Source: Gemmatimonadota bacterium (lineage in GTDB: Bacteria > JAAXHH01). From it: a stretch of 16,534 nucleotides of DNA. Every line of letters starts with the position of its first letter. Within the stretch, counting starts at the first letter, position 1. A model generated the notes under the pieces. That model saw only the letters and a list, made by a program, of their open reading frames with translations, ran no database searches and was not told the DNA's origin. Positions 1-7,505 of the stretch are shown piece by piece. Made by a program: the position numbers and the translations under genes. Location: the NCBI GenBank assembly GCA_026713285.1, contig JAPOOT010000172.1, forward strand, positions 1 to 16,534. Direction: 5' to 3'.

Positions 1-42
1 CTACCAAAAATCCGCATTACCAACTAAGTGTCTACAATAAAC

Positions 43-71
43 TTGTCCCGGATGTAATGTTCTAGTTTAAT
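43..71 (+). promoter_or_regulatory. Weak candidate sigma-70 promoter upstream of the PhyH remnant
   Basis: TTGTCC at 43-48 and TTTAAT at 66-71 are separated by 17 nt in the most AT-rich part of the first 160 bases. The -35 half matches consensus at four of six positions and the -10 half at four of six. This is pattern matching only. Nothing else recognisable lies in positions 1-164 apart from the ribosome binding site GAGGT at 152-156. Confidence 0.28.
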
Positions 72-164
72 CGTCATTAATCAGGTTTACCGCAAGCAGT
101 TCTTTGGATCAGCGGACGGTCTTCCGGACAGGGGATCGACCGCCCGTATTCGAGGTCAGACTGC

Positions 165-543
165 GTGGCTGAATTTACGTATCCACAATTTCAGGGCCTC
201 GAAGAAGACTACGAACGGGACGGTTTCGTCATCGTGCGTAATGTCCTGCCCAACAGACTGATTCGAGAGGTGGACCGGCATATCGACTGGCTGATGGACC
301 GCCATCCCGATCTGCCCCCGGAATCGCTGGGACACTGGCTCATTGCGTGCGATCCCTTCTGGGTGCGTTTCCTCAGCGACCGCAACCTGCTGGACGTGGC
401 GGAAGCCCTGGTCGGTCCGAACGTGGCCCTGTCTTTTCCTGTTCCGCGGCAGTCCCGTCGAAGGAATCAACACCTACCGGAAGTTTCCCGCGTACGAGGC
501 CGGGAAGCACATGACGTTTCTCGGTTGCGGGGACTGGTCGTGA
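165..543 (+). pseudogene. Phytanoyl-CoA dioxygenase (PhyH) family gene, internally deleted remnant
   Basis: The reading frame opens with GTG at 165, 8 nt after GAGGT (152-156). Its first 90 or so residues look like the N-terminus of a bacterial PhyH-family Fe(II)/2-oxoglutarate dioxygenase: EDYERDGFVIVRNVLP, then a region ending LVGPNVAL. In intact members this point is followed by the cupin core with the HxD...H iron triad and the 2-oxoglutarate-binding arginine. Here that core is absent. From about position 433 the sensible sequence continues in another frame (positions 433-543), reading LFLFRGSPVEGINTY to a TGA at 541-543. That stretch resembles the extreme C-terminus of the same family. 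The simplest reading is a deletion of roughly 150 codons (estimated from usual family length) that joined the two ends out of frame. In the original frame translation would run to 605, into chrA. It cannot be an active oxygenase. A sequencing or assembly collapse is the main alternative. Confidence 0.72.
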
Positions 544-551
544 GTAACTGT

Positions 552-1697
552 TCAACCCAGAACCGCAGCCAGAATTCCCGCAGCGGCGAAAAACGTCACC
601 AGTAGAAGTATCGGCAATCGAATCACCCGCAGCATGAAAAACCCGATAACGGCAAGCGAGAGATCCAGGGGCGAGAAGACGGCGTTGACGAACACGGGCT
701 GGTAGAGTGCCGCCAGCAGCAGCCCGACCACCGCGGCGTTGACCCCCGCGACGGCGCCGGCCGCGCCCGGTTTCCGCGCCAGGGTCTCCCAGGTATCGTG
801 AAAGGCCATGATCAACAGGAATCCCGGCAGGAAGATCCCCAGGACCGCGATCAACGCGCCAGCCAGCGCCAGGTCCGGCGTCATCTCCGCGCCCAGAAAG
901 GCGGACAGGGTGAACATGGGACCGGGAATGGCCTGGGCGGCGGCGTAACCGAGCAGGAAGCGATCGATGGATAGCGCTTCGCCCACGGTTTGCTGAAGCA
1001 AGGGCAACACGACGTGTCCGCCTCCGAATACCAGGCTTCCGGTCTGGTAAAATCGGGAAAGCAGATCGAGTTTCGGCGACATGCCCGCCAGGAACGGCAG
1101 ACCGATGAGGAGCAGAAAAAAGAGCGTCAGCGGCATCCAGGAGAACCGGAGTCTGCCCCCGGCCGGCGTCTCCGGAGCGCGGAGCAATCGCCAGCCGACC
1201 AGCGCGCCGGCCGCCAGGACCGCGAACTGGGTAGCCATCGAAGGGGCGACCAACAGGGCCGAGGCGGTCAAAACGCAAAGCGCACCGGTCAGCCGGCCCT
1301 TGCAGAAGGTGGAATACATGCCCAGTACCGCGTCGGCGACCACGACCACGGCCAGGAGTTTCAACCCCTTGACGAACCCGCCGAAGTAGACCGTGTCCGT
1401 CAGCGTGCCCCCGGCCATCGCGAGGAGGTAAAGGAGCACGAACGACGGCAGCGTGAAACCCAGGAACACGGCGACGCCGCCCGCGACGCCCGCCCGCTGG
1501 TATCCGATGGCGAAACCGACCTGGCTGGAAGATGGACCGGGAAGGAACTGGCTCAGGGCGATGAGACGGCCGTAAGCCGCTTCGTCAACCCACTTCAACC
1601 GATCAACGAATGCGGTTCGGAAATACCCCAGGTGGGCGGCGGGACCGCCGAAGCTTATGCATCCCAGGGCCAGGAATCGCCAGAAGAGTTCCCACAT
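552..1697 (-). CDS. chrA: Chromate transporter, two-domain CHR family (ChrA-like)
   Basis: An integral inner-membrane protein of 381 residues, the size of the long-chain CHR family that expels chromate by proton-linked antiport. Two homologous halves are visible. The N-terminal half has SFGGPAAHLGYF at about residues 15-26 and QFLPGPSSSQVGFAIG at about 50-65. The C-terminal half repeats the pattern with FGGGHVVLPLL and AAQAIPGPMFTLSAFLG. Both halves are rich in hydrophobic helices, about ten in total. I chose ATG at 1697, giving MWELFWRFLALG, because it places the first helix where family members have it. An in-frame TTG at 1739 would add 14 unconvincing residues. Neither start has a good Shine-Dalgarno. 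The gene converges with the PhyH remnant, the two stop codons being 8 bp apart, and lies 215 nt downstream of ppdK with no clear terminator between. Chromate or sulfate-like oxyanion transport is inferred from family. Confidence 0.9.
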   Translation of the reverse strand: MWELFWRFLALGCISFGGPAAHLGYFRTAFVDRLKWVDEAAYGRLIALSQFLPGPSSSQVGFAIGYQRAGVAGGVAVFLGFTLPSFVLLYLLAMAGGTLTDTVYFGGFVKGLKLLAVVVVADAVLGMYSTFCKGRLTGALCVLTASALLVAPSMATQFAVLAAGALVGWRLLRAPETPAGGRLRFSWMPLTLFFLLLIGLPFLAGMSPKLDLLSRFYQTGSLVFGGGHVVLPLLQQTVGEALSIDRFLLGYAAAQAIPGPMFTLSAFLGAEMTPDLALAGALIAVLGIFLPGFLLIMAFHDTWETLARKPGAAGAVAGVNAAVVGLLLAALYQPVFVNAVFSPLDLSLAVIGFFMLRVIRLPILLLVTFFAAAGILAAVLG

Positions 1698-1912
1698 GAT
1701 ACCGGAGTTCCGCGGCAAGCCGCCGTTACTTCCGCGCAAGGAGAAAGAAGTTGCTTACGATGGTCCCTGGCCGGAACGGCGCCGCCCGGGTCGCGGCCAG
1801 GCGGGCGAGGACATCCGGTCCATGTACCCTAATCGGACAGCGCCTGCCGTGCAGACGCCAGGCACCGCTGCGTTGCGGCATGGAGGTGCGGGGGGACTAC
1901 GAACCAGGCGCC

Positions 1913-4615
1913 TTATTCGGACAGCGCCGCCCGCGCGGCCGCCAGGCAGGCGATGGGGACGCGGTACGGGGAGCAACTCACATAGTCCAGGTCCACGCCG
2001 TGGCAGAATTCGACCGAGGCGGGATCGCCGCCGTGTTCGCCGCAAATACCCACCTTCATGCCACCTCGCGTGGCCCGGCCCCGCTCGACGCCGATTTTCA
2101 CCAGTTCGCCGACGCCGCTGCCGTCGATACTGACAAAGGGATCTTCCGGCCAAATCCCGGCATGCAGGTAATCGGGAATGAACTTCGCGTCGTCGCGGGA
2201 GAGCCCGAAGGTCGTCTGGGTCAGATCGTTGGTCCCGAAGGAAAAGAACTCCGCTTCTTCCGCGATTTCGTGGGCAGTCAGCGCGGCGCGCGGCAGTTCG
2301 ATCATCGTGCCGATCTGGTAGTCCACCTCGACGCCGGTCTCTTCCTGCACAGACCGGGCCGCGTCGCGGACGACATCGGCCTGCAGGCGCAGTTCATTGA
2401 GGTGTCCGACCAGCGGGATCATGATCTCCGGGATGGCCTTGATGCCGCGTTTCAGGCAGTCGCTCGCGGCCTCGAAGATCGCCCGGGCCTGCATTTCGGT
2501 GATCTCGGGAAAGGCGATGCCCAGCCTGCAGCCGCGATGGCCGAGCATGGGATTGGCTTCCCGCAGGTCTTCCAGCTTTCGGTGGTAACGCTCCACGGGT
2601 ACCCCCGTTTGCGCGGCGAGCTGCGCAATAGCCTCTGCATCGTGGGGCAGAAACTCGTGCAGGGGAGGGTCGAGCGTTCGTATCGTGACGGGATAGCCGT
2701 CCATGACCTCGAATATCCCGGTGAAATCGCTTCTCTGAATCGGCAACAGCCTGGCCAGCGCTTTCCGGCGGCCGGCCTCGTCATCGGCCAGGATCATTTC
2801 CCGGACCGAGTCGATCCGGTCTTCCTCGAAGAACATGTGCTCCGTCCGGCACAGGCCGATGCCCTCGGCGCCGAAGACGCGCGCGGTAGCCGACTGATCG
2901 GGCTGATCCGCGTTGGTCCGCACCCTCAGCCGGCGGTGCCGGTCCGCCCAGGCCATCAGGCTTTCGTAACGCTGATAGACCTCCGATTCTCCGGACGACA
3001 TGGATTTCTGCAACAGGACCTGCAGCACTTCGGAGGGAATGGTCGGGATGGCCCCGGCAATGACCTCCCCGGTGGATCCGTCGATGGAGATGAAATCCCC
3101 TTCGTTGATCACCTGGTCTCCGACGCGCATTGTCCGGGTGGCGTAGTCGATGTCCAGTTCGCCGCAGCCGGCGACGCAGACCTTGCCCATCTGCCGGGCG
3201 ACCAGCGCCGCGTGGCTCGTCATGCCGCCCCGGGCGGTCAGGATGCCCGTCGCCGCGTCCATGCCGCGTATGTCTTCGGGCGACGTCTCGATACGGACCA
3301 GGATAACCTGGTCACCGCGGTCCGCCCAGGTCTCGGCGTCGTTCGCATTGAAAACCACCTTGCCCGCCGCCGCGCCCGGACCGGCGTTGAGGCCCCGGGC
3401 GAGGACCCGCCCCTCGTTCTCCGCACGGCGCTTTTCCTCCACGTCGAATACGGGACGCAGCAACTGGTCCAACTGGTCGGGCTCCACGCGCCGCAGGGCT
3501 TCCTTCTCGTCGATCAGGCCTTCCTTCACCATGTCCACCGCGATCGTGATGGCGGAGAAACCGGTACGCTTCCCGACCCGGCACTGCAGCATCCACAGGT
3601 TGTGGCGCTGGATGGTGAATTCGATATCCTGCATGTCCTTGTAATGGGTCTCCAGCGTATCGCAGATCCGGACCAGTTGATCGTAGGCGTCCGGCATTTC
3701 CTCACGCAACTGCTCGATTGGCCTGGGCGTCCGAATGCCCGCCACGACGTCCTCGCCCTGGGCGTTGATGAGATATTCTCCGTAGAACCGCTTCTCGCCG
3801 GTCGCGGGATCGCGGCTGAAGGCGACACCCGTGGCGCAGTCGTTGCCCATGTTGCCGTAGACCATGGCCTGTACGTTGACGGCGGTGCCCCATTCATCCG
3901 GGATGTTGTTCAGCTTACGGTACACCGCGGCGCGTTCGTTGTGCCACGAGCCGAACACGGCGCCGATGGCGCCCCAGAGTTGCTCGCGGGGGTCGTCGGG
4001 GAAGTCGGCGCCCGTCCGCGCCTTGATCTCGTCCTTGAATTCGGCGACCAGCGCCTTGAGTTCGGCGGCCCCGAGATCCACGTCCTGCGTGACGCCAACA
4101 CGGACCTTTCTGCGTTCCAGCAACGCCTCGAAGGGTTCGTGATCTTCGTCGTCCGTCGGACGCACGCCCATGACCACGTCGCCGTACATCTGTACGAAAC
4201 GCCGGTAGCTGTCGTAGGCGAAACGTTCGTCGCCCGACTGCGCGATCAGTCCCTGCACGGTTACATCGTTCAGGCCGAGATTCAGAATGGTGTCCATCAT
4301 GCCGGGCATGGATGAACGGGACCCGGACCGGACGGACACCAGCAGCGGGTTTTCGGGACTGCCGAAACCGGCGTCCATGACGGCCTCGACCTGTCCCATA
4401 GCCTGCCGGATCTGCTCGTCCAGGTCCGCCGGATACTGGCGATCGTTATCGTAGAAATAGGTGCAGATTTCCGTGGAAATGGTAAATCCCGCGGGTACGG
4501 GAATCCCCAGGTGGCTCATTTCGGCCAGATTGGCGCCTTTGCCGCCCAGAAGCTCACGCAAGTCCGCGGTTCCGTCCGCCTCGCCGCCACCAAAGTAGTA
4601 CACATGTTTCGCCAT
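1913..4615 (-). CDS. ppdK: Pyruvate, phosphate dikinase
   Basis: A cytosolic enzyme that interconverts pyruvate + ATP + phosphate and phosphoenolpyruvate + AMP + pyrophosphate, linking glycolysis and gluconeogenesis. The 900-residue length is normal for bacterial PPDK. The N-terminal nucleotide-binding domain spans about residues 1-340 and includes LGGKGANLAEM and VSVRSGSRSSMPGMMDT. The swivelling phosphohistidine domain has TARGGMTSHAALVARQMGK with the phospho-carrier His468. The C-terminal TIM-barrel PEP/pyruvate domain contains GIGLCRTEHMFF, LGHRGCRLG, FSFGTNDLTQ and GICGEHGGDP with the catalytic Cys858. No key residue is missing. The ATG at 4615 is preceded by AAGGAG (4628-4633), with a longish 12-nt spacing, and by a near-consensus sigma-70 promoter. 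The threonine next to His468 is present, the site targeted by PDRP regulators in other organisms, but no regulator gene is in view. The stop is TAA. Confidence 0.98.
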   Translation of the reverse strand: MAKHVYYFGGGEADGTADLRELLGGKGANLAEMSHLGIPVPAGFTISTEICTYFYDNDRQYPADLDEQIRQAMGQVEAVMDAGFGSPENPLLVSVRSGSRSSMPGMMDTILNLGLNDVTVQGLIAQSGDERFAYDSYRRFVQMYGDVVMGVRPTDDEDHEPFEALLERRKVRVGVTQDVDLGAAELKALVAEFKDEIKARTGADFPDDPREQLWGAIGAVFGSWHNERAAVYRKLNNIPDEWGTAVNVQAMVYGNMGNDCATGVAFSRDPATGEKRFYGEYLINAQGEDVVAGIRTPRPIEQLREEMPDAYDQLVRICDTLETHYKDMQDIEFTIQRHNLWMLQCRVGKRTGFSAITIAVDMVKEGLIDEKEALRRVEPDQLDQLLRPVFDVEEKRRAENEGRVLARGLNAGPGAAAGKVVFNANDAETWADRGDQVILVRIETSPEDIRGMDAATGILTARGGMTSHAALVARQMGKVCVAGCGELDIDYATRTMRVGDQVINEGDFISIDGSTGEVIAGAIPTIPSEVLQVLLQKSMSSGESEVYQRYESLMAWADRHRRLRVRTNADQPDQSATARVFGAEGIGLCRTEHMFFEEDRIDSVREMILADDEAGRRKALARLLPIQRSDFTGIFEVMDGYPVTIRTLDPPLHEFLPHDAEAIAQLAAQTGVPVERYHRKLEDLREANPMLGHRGCRLGIAFPEITEMQARAIFEAASDCLKRGIKAIPEIMIPLVGHLNELRLQADVVRDAARSVQEETGVEVDYQIGTMIELPRAALTAHEIAEEAEFFSFGTNDLTQTTFGLSRDDAKFIPDYLHAGIWPEDPFVSIDGSGVGELVKIGVERGRATRGGMKVGICGEHGGDPASVEFCHGVDLDYVSCSPYRVPIACLAAARAALSE

Positions 4616-4686
4616 AACGCTTCCGCGCTCCTTTACTTCGTTTCGTCCCCGGCCTCATGTCGATATGCCAAAAAAACCAAGGCGGT

Positions 4687-4715
4687 AGCATAACCCCGCG
4701 AGGCCGCTGTGTCAA
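4687..4715 (-). promoter_or_regulatory. Strong sigma-70-type promoter for ppdK
   Basis: Read on the minus strand, TTGACA (4710-4715) is followed by exactly 17 nt and then TATGCT (4687-4692). The -35 box is perfect and the -10 box matches four of six positions. The predicted start of transcription near 4680 leaves a leader of about 65 nt before the ppdK ATG at 4615. The leader contains a T-rich run near 4670 and the Shine-Dalgarno at 4628-4633. This suggests ppdK is transcribed independently of rlmB, which ends 220 nt upstream. Confidence 0.7.
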
Positions 4716-4828
4716 CCGTTTTGTAGGGTAAGGACGGCCTGCGCGATGTCTTCAGGCACACGCTTTTCGAGTCCACCAGGGGAGCGGTCTCACGGCAGGT
4801 GCAGTCTTCGGGGTACCGAACGGCTCTA

Positions 4829-4858
4829 CCCGTCCCCTATTCCCGATTTCCCGTCCCC
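4829..4858 (-). other. G-quadruplex motif overlapping the rlmB stop codon
   Basis: On the minus strand, which is the mRNA sense of rlmB, five G-tracts occur: 4855-4858, 4850-4852, 4842-4844, 4834-4837 and 4829-4831. Loops are 2, 5, 4 and 2 nt. This satisfies the usual G3+N1-7 rule with one tract to spare. The G of the TAG stop codon (4837-4839) lies inside the fourth tract. The nine bases GGGGACGGG occur twice, at the two ends of the motif. Folding and function are inferred. Confidence 0.6.
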
Positions 4859-5589
4859 ATTGCCATACGCTGACGAAAGACTTCGTACAGCACGAGGGCC
4901 GCCGCCACGGACACGTTAAGCGAATCCACGTGCCCGGCAATGGGGAGCCGTACCACGTCGTCGCAGTTGCGCTGGACCAGGGGCCTCAGCCCCTTACCCT
5001 CGCCGCCTATGACGAGCGCTACGGGTACGGTATAGTCCACTCTATTGAAAAGTGAAGGGCCGTCCGACGCCAGGCCCATGAGCCAGACACCCTCTTCACG
5101 GAGCGTCTGCATGGCGTTGTTCAGGTTCGCCACCCGCGCGACCGGCACATGGGCGCTGGTTCCGGCCGAAGCCTTGACAGAGGCCGCCGTCAGACCCGCC
5201 GCGTTTCGCCGGGGAATCACGACGCCGTCGGCGCGTACGGCATCCGCCGTCCGGATAATCGCTCCGAGATTGTGGGGATCCTGAATGCCGTCCAGCAGGG
5301 CCAGAAAGGGGGGAGATTCGGAACGCCGTGCCGATGCAAGGATATCGGCCAGTTCGGCATACTGTTGTCCGGCCACCGTGGCAACGATGCCCTGGTGCCG
5401 GCCATCGGTCAAACGGTCCAGCTGGCGGCGGTCCGTAAACTGGTAGACGACGCCCTGCTTCCGGGCGAGCTCCAGGATGTCGCCCACGTCCTGGCGCGAA
5501 ACCCCATCGGCGATGAAGATCCGGTTGAGGCTGCGGCCCGCTTGCAGGGCTGCCCTGACCGGATTCCGCCCGTAGATGACTTCCGACAT
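4837..5589 (-). CDS. rlmB: 23S rRNA (guanosine-2'-O-)-methyltransferase RlmB / TrmH-family SPOUT protein
   Basis: A SAM-dependent ribose methyltransferase of the SpoU/TrmH (SPOUT) superfamily. E. coli RlmB methylates G2251 in the 23S rRNA P-loop. The 250-residue chain starts MSEVIYGRNPVRAAL, the usual opening of the L30e-like substrate-binding domain (about residues 1-75). It then shows the three SPOUT knot motifs: LDGIQDPHNLGAIIRTADA (about 99-117), LVIGGEGKGLRPLV (about 192-205) and LPIAGHVDSLNVSVAAALV (about 215-233). I chose ATG at 5589; a GTG at 5646 would add 19 residues without family precedent. The ribosome binding site is weak. The last residues before the TAG stop (MGTGNRE) are encoded by the G-rich motif at 4829-4858. 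It is divergent from the flippase gene across a 467-bp region. Assignment to RlmB rather than another SpoU-family paralogue rests on length and the N-terminal domain. Confidence 0.92.
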   Translation of the reverse strand: MSEVIYGRNPVRAALQAGRSLNRIFIADGVSRQDVGDILELARKQGVVYQFTDRRQLDRLTDGRHQGIVATVAGQQYAELADILASARRSESPPFLALLDGIQDPHNLGAIIRTADAVRADGVVIPRRNAAGLTAASVKASAGTSAHVPVARVANLNNAMQTLREEGVWLMGLASDGPSLFNRVDYTVPVALVIGGEGKGLRPLVQRNCDDVVRLPIAGHVDSLNVSVAAALVLYEVFRQRMAMGTGNRE

Positions 5590-5652
5590 CAGCACACCCG
5601 CTCGTAGAATATACTGGACCATCCCGGTGGACGGGGCGTCGGCCACGGACCT

Positions 5653-5716
5653 ACACGGCGACTGGCCGCCACGGCGACTGGCTTACACGGCCACGGGCCG
5701 CCACGGCCACGTACTG
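5653..5716. repeat. Four tandem copies of a 16-bp imperfect repeat
   Basis: Units are 5653-5668 (acacggcgactggccg), 5669-5684 (ccacggcgactggctt), 5685-5700 (acacggccacgggccg) and 5701-5716 (ccacggccacgtactg). Units 1+2 align with units 3+4 as a 32-bp higher-order repeat at 26 of 32 positions (comparing 5652-5683 with 5684-5715). All units share the core CACGGC. The array lies about 65-130 bp upstream of the rlmB start codon, probably in its leader or promoter region. Confidence 0.8.
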
Positions 5717-5886
5717 GTGCATCTACCTACCACGTACCGTTGCGTCGGCCAACCGCTCGGCAACCTCGTCAAGATAATGATCTGCACCGCAACAACGAAC
5801 CTTTTTCGGTCATTCGCGTGCAATACTGAAATCGGCCCGTGCGGCCACAAAGGGTCTCCCGGACGAGGGAACGCCGCCGTAAGTGC

Positions 5887-5915
5887 TTGACGTCCCGGGC
5901 AGTCGGAGGTACCAT
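5887..5915 (+). promoter_or_regulatory. Candidate sigma-70 promoter for the flippase gene
   Basis: TTGACG at 5887-5892 and TACCAT at 5910-5915 are separated by 17 nt. The -35 box matches five of six consensus positions and the -10 box four of six. It lies about 140 nt upstream of the flippase ATG at 6057. There is no supporting evidence beyond the match and its position. Confidence 0.35.
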
Positions 5916-6056
5916 TACGGTGCTCGGCGCCTGGTTTCCGCATACGCGCACACGGCCCGCCGGCGGGCGGACTCACGGTGCGGGCCACCTGGACTGAACG
6001 ACCATCGATCCCCTCCCGAGGCTTCGAGAACCCTGACCGTCCTCAAACCGCGATCC

Positions 6057-7505
6057 ATGTTTCAAGGCCTCAAAAGACTCACCACCCATTCGGCGATCTA
6101 CGGTCTCAGCGACGTACTCGGCAGATCCATGGCCTATCTGCTGGTGCCGGTGTACACCCATGTAATGCCCCTAGAGGAATTCGGCTACTATGGTCTCGTT
6201 TATACCTTTATCGCGCTGACGAACGTAGTCTTCCTCTACGGCATGGATTCGGCCTTTCTGAGGTACTACGTGCTCGCGGAGGGCCGCAGGCGGGATACGC
6301 TGAGCACCGGCTACCTCACCATGCTGTGCACTTCGGTCGGGCTCGGCGTGATCATCGTCCTGTTCGCCGCCAGGATAGCGCCCCTTGTCGCCGTTTCCGC
6401 CTCCCTGACCTCCTACATCCAGCTGGCCGCCGCGGTCCTGGCGCTTGATGCCTTGAACGCCATACCATTCGCACGGCTGCGGGGAGAAGGCAAGGCCACG
6501 ATGTTCGCCTCCCTCAAGCTGATGAAGGTGATGATCGAACTGGGCGGAAACTGCTACCTCGTCATCGTGCTCGACATGGGGCTGCAGGGGATTCTGATCA
6601 GCAATATCGCGGGATCCGGGATCGTTTTCCTCATCCTGGCGGGCGTATCGCTGCGGCACATGTCCTTCACCTGGTCTCGCGAAACCATGGGGCGGCTCCT
6701 GAAATTCGGACTGCCCTACGTGCCCGCCGGCGCCTGCATCATCATCATCGAAACCATCGACCGCCTGATGCTGGAACGAATGTCCGGCACGGAGACCCTG
6801 GGTATCTACCATGCCGCCCGAAAACTTGGCGTCGGCATGCTCATCTTCGTCACCATGTTCAGACAGGCCTGGCAGCCATTCTTCCTGGAAACTTCCAGGG
6901 AGGAAAACCCCAGGCCGCTGTTCGCCCGCGTGTTGACCTACTTCCTGGCCATAGCGGGCGGCATCTTTCTGACGCTGTCGTTCCTGATCGACGACCTGGT
7001 CCGCCTTTCCATAGGTGGCTATACCCTCATTGCGGAATCGTACTGGGATGGGATCGGCGTCGTGCCGATCCTGCTCGCGGCCTACGTGCTGTATGGGATC
7101 TACGTCAACTTGACTGTTGGGGTCTACCTGGAGAAGAAGACCATCCTGCTCCCCTTCATCACGGCCGCTTCCGCCCTGGTATGCATCCTGACGAATCTCT
7201 GGCTTATCCCCGAATACGGCATGTACGGGGCGGCCGCGGCCTCGGCGGCCGCCTACGCGGTGATGGTGGCCGGGTTGTATCTGGTGGGCCGAAGGTATTA
7301 CCCGATACCCTACGAGTATATACGACTGCTCAAGGTGATCTTCGTGTGCGGGGTGCTGTTCGCGGCGCGGGTTCTTTTAGGGGGCACCTGGTCCTGGGAA
7401 GTGGCCCTGATCGCGGTCTACCCTGCGGCGTTGTGGGCGACCGGGTTCTTCAACGCGGGCGAAGTGGCGTTCGTGAGACGATACCTGCGCCTTCGCGGAT
7501 CGTGA
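6057..7505 (+). CDS. Polysaccharide/lipid-linked oligosaccharide flippase (Wzx-like, MOP superfamily)
   Basis: A 482-residue inner-membrane protein with about 12-14 hydrophobic helices spread over its whole length. This is the size and layout of Wzx-type flippases, which move undecaprenyl-linked sugar units to the periplasmic face for capsule, O-antigen or exopolysaccharide assembly. The N-terminus THSAIYGLSDVLGRSMAYLLVPVYTHVM, followed by an FGYYGLVYTF-like helix and GMDSAFLRYYV, is typical of the polysaccharide biosynthesis family, as is MFRQAWQPFFLE in the middle (about residues 265-276). The start is the ATG at 6057, giving MFQGLKRL; there is no clear Shine-Dalgarno. No glycosyltransferase, ligase or polymerase gene is adjacent, so the substrate is unknown and the gene looks like an orphan flippase. 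Its last 56 bp overlap the 3' end of the convergent CRTAC1-like gene. Confidence 0.88.
   Translation: MFQGLKRLTTHSAIYGLSDVLGRSMAYLLVPVYTHVMPLEEFGYYGLVYTFIALTNVVFLYGMDSAFLRYYVLAEGRRRDTLSTGYLTMLCTSVGLGVIIVLFAARIAPLVAVSASLTSYIQLAAAVLALDALNAIPFARLRGEGKATMFASLKLMKVMIELGGNCYLVIVLDMGLQGILISNIAGSGIVFLILAGVSLRHMSFTWSRETMGRLLKFGLPYVPAGACIIIIETIDRLMLERMSGTETLGIYHAARKLGVGMLIFVTMFRQAWQPFFLETSREENPRPLFARVLTYFLAIAGGIFLTLSFLIDDLVRLSIGGYTLIAESYWDGIGVVPILLAAYVLYGIYVNLTVGVYLEKKTILLPFITAASALVCILTNLWLIPEYGMYGAAAASAAAYAVMVAGLYLVGRRYYPIPYEYIRLLKVIFVCGVLFAARVLLGGTWSWEVALIAVYPAALWATGFFNAGEVAFVRRYLRLRGS

Larger units (their letters stand above)
5590..6056. other. Divergent intergenic region between rlmB and the flippase gene
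   Basis: This 467-bp stretch has no convincing gene on either strand. It holds a four-copy 16-bp tandem repeat (5653-5716), a more AT-rich segment around 5770-5830 that could carry the rlmB promoter, and a candidate plus-strand promoter at 5887-5915. An open frame continues upstream of the flippase ATG to 5883, but its translation is arginine-rich and unlike the N-terminus of any flippase, so I treat it as leader DNA. Confidence 0.6.

Noticed and set aside
432..543. Programmed frameshift joining the two PhyH frames
   Set aside because: A frameshift would not restore the missing catalytic core of about 150 residues, so a deletion explains the data better than recoding.
1698..1912. Possible terminator or leader between ppdK and chrA
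   Set aside because: Only short stems are present, such as a 5-bp GCACC/GGTGC pair with a long loop, and there is no U-tract.
1751..4315. 854-codon open frame on the plus strand, antisense to ppdK
   Set aside because: It mirrors a highly conserved PPDK coding sequence in GC-rich DNA. Its translation is rich in D, H, R and G with no recognisable domain, a typical antisense shadow.
5883..6056. N-terminal extension of the flippase gene from a TTG at 5883
   Set aside because: The 58 extra residues are Arg/Pro-rich and contain no membrane helix. The family N-terminus begins cleanly at ATG 6057.
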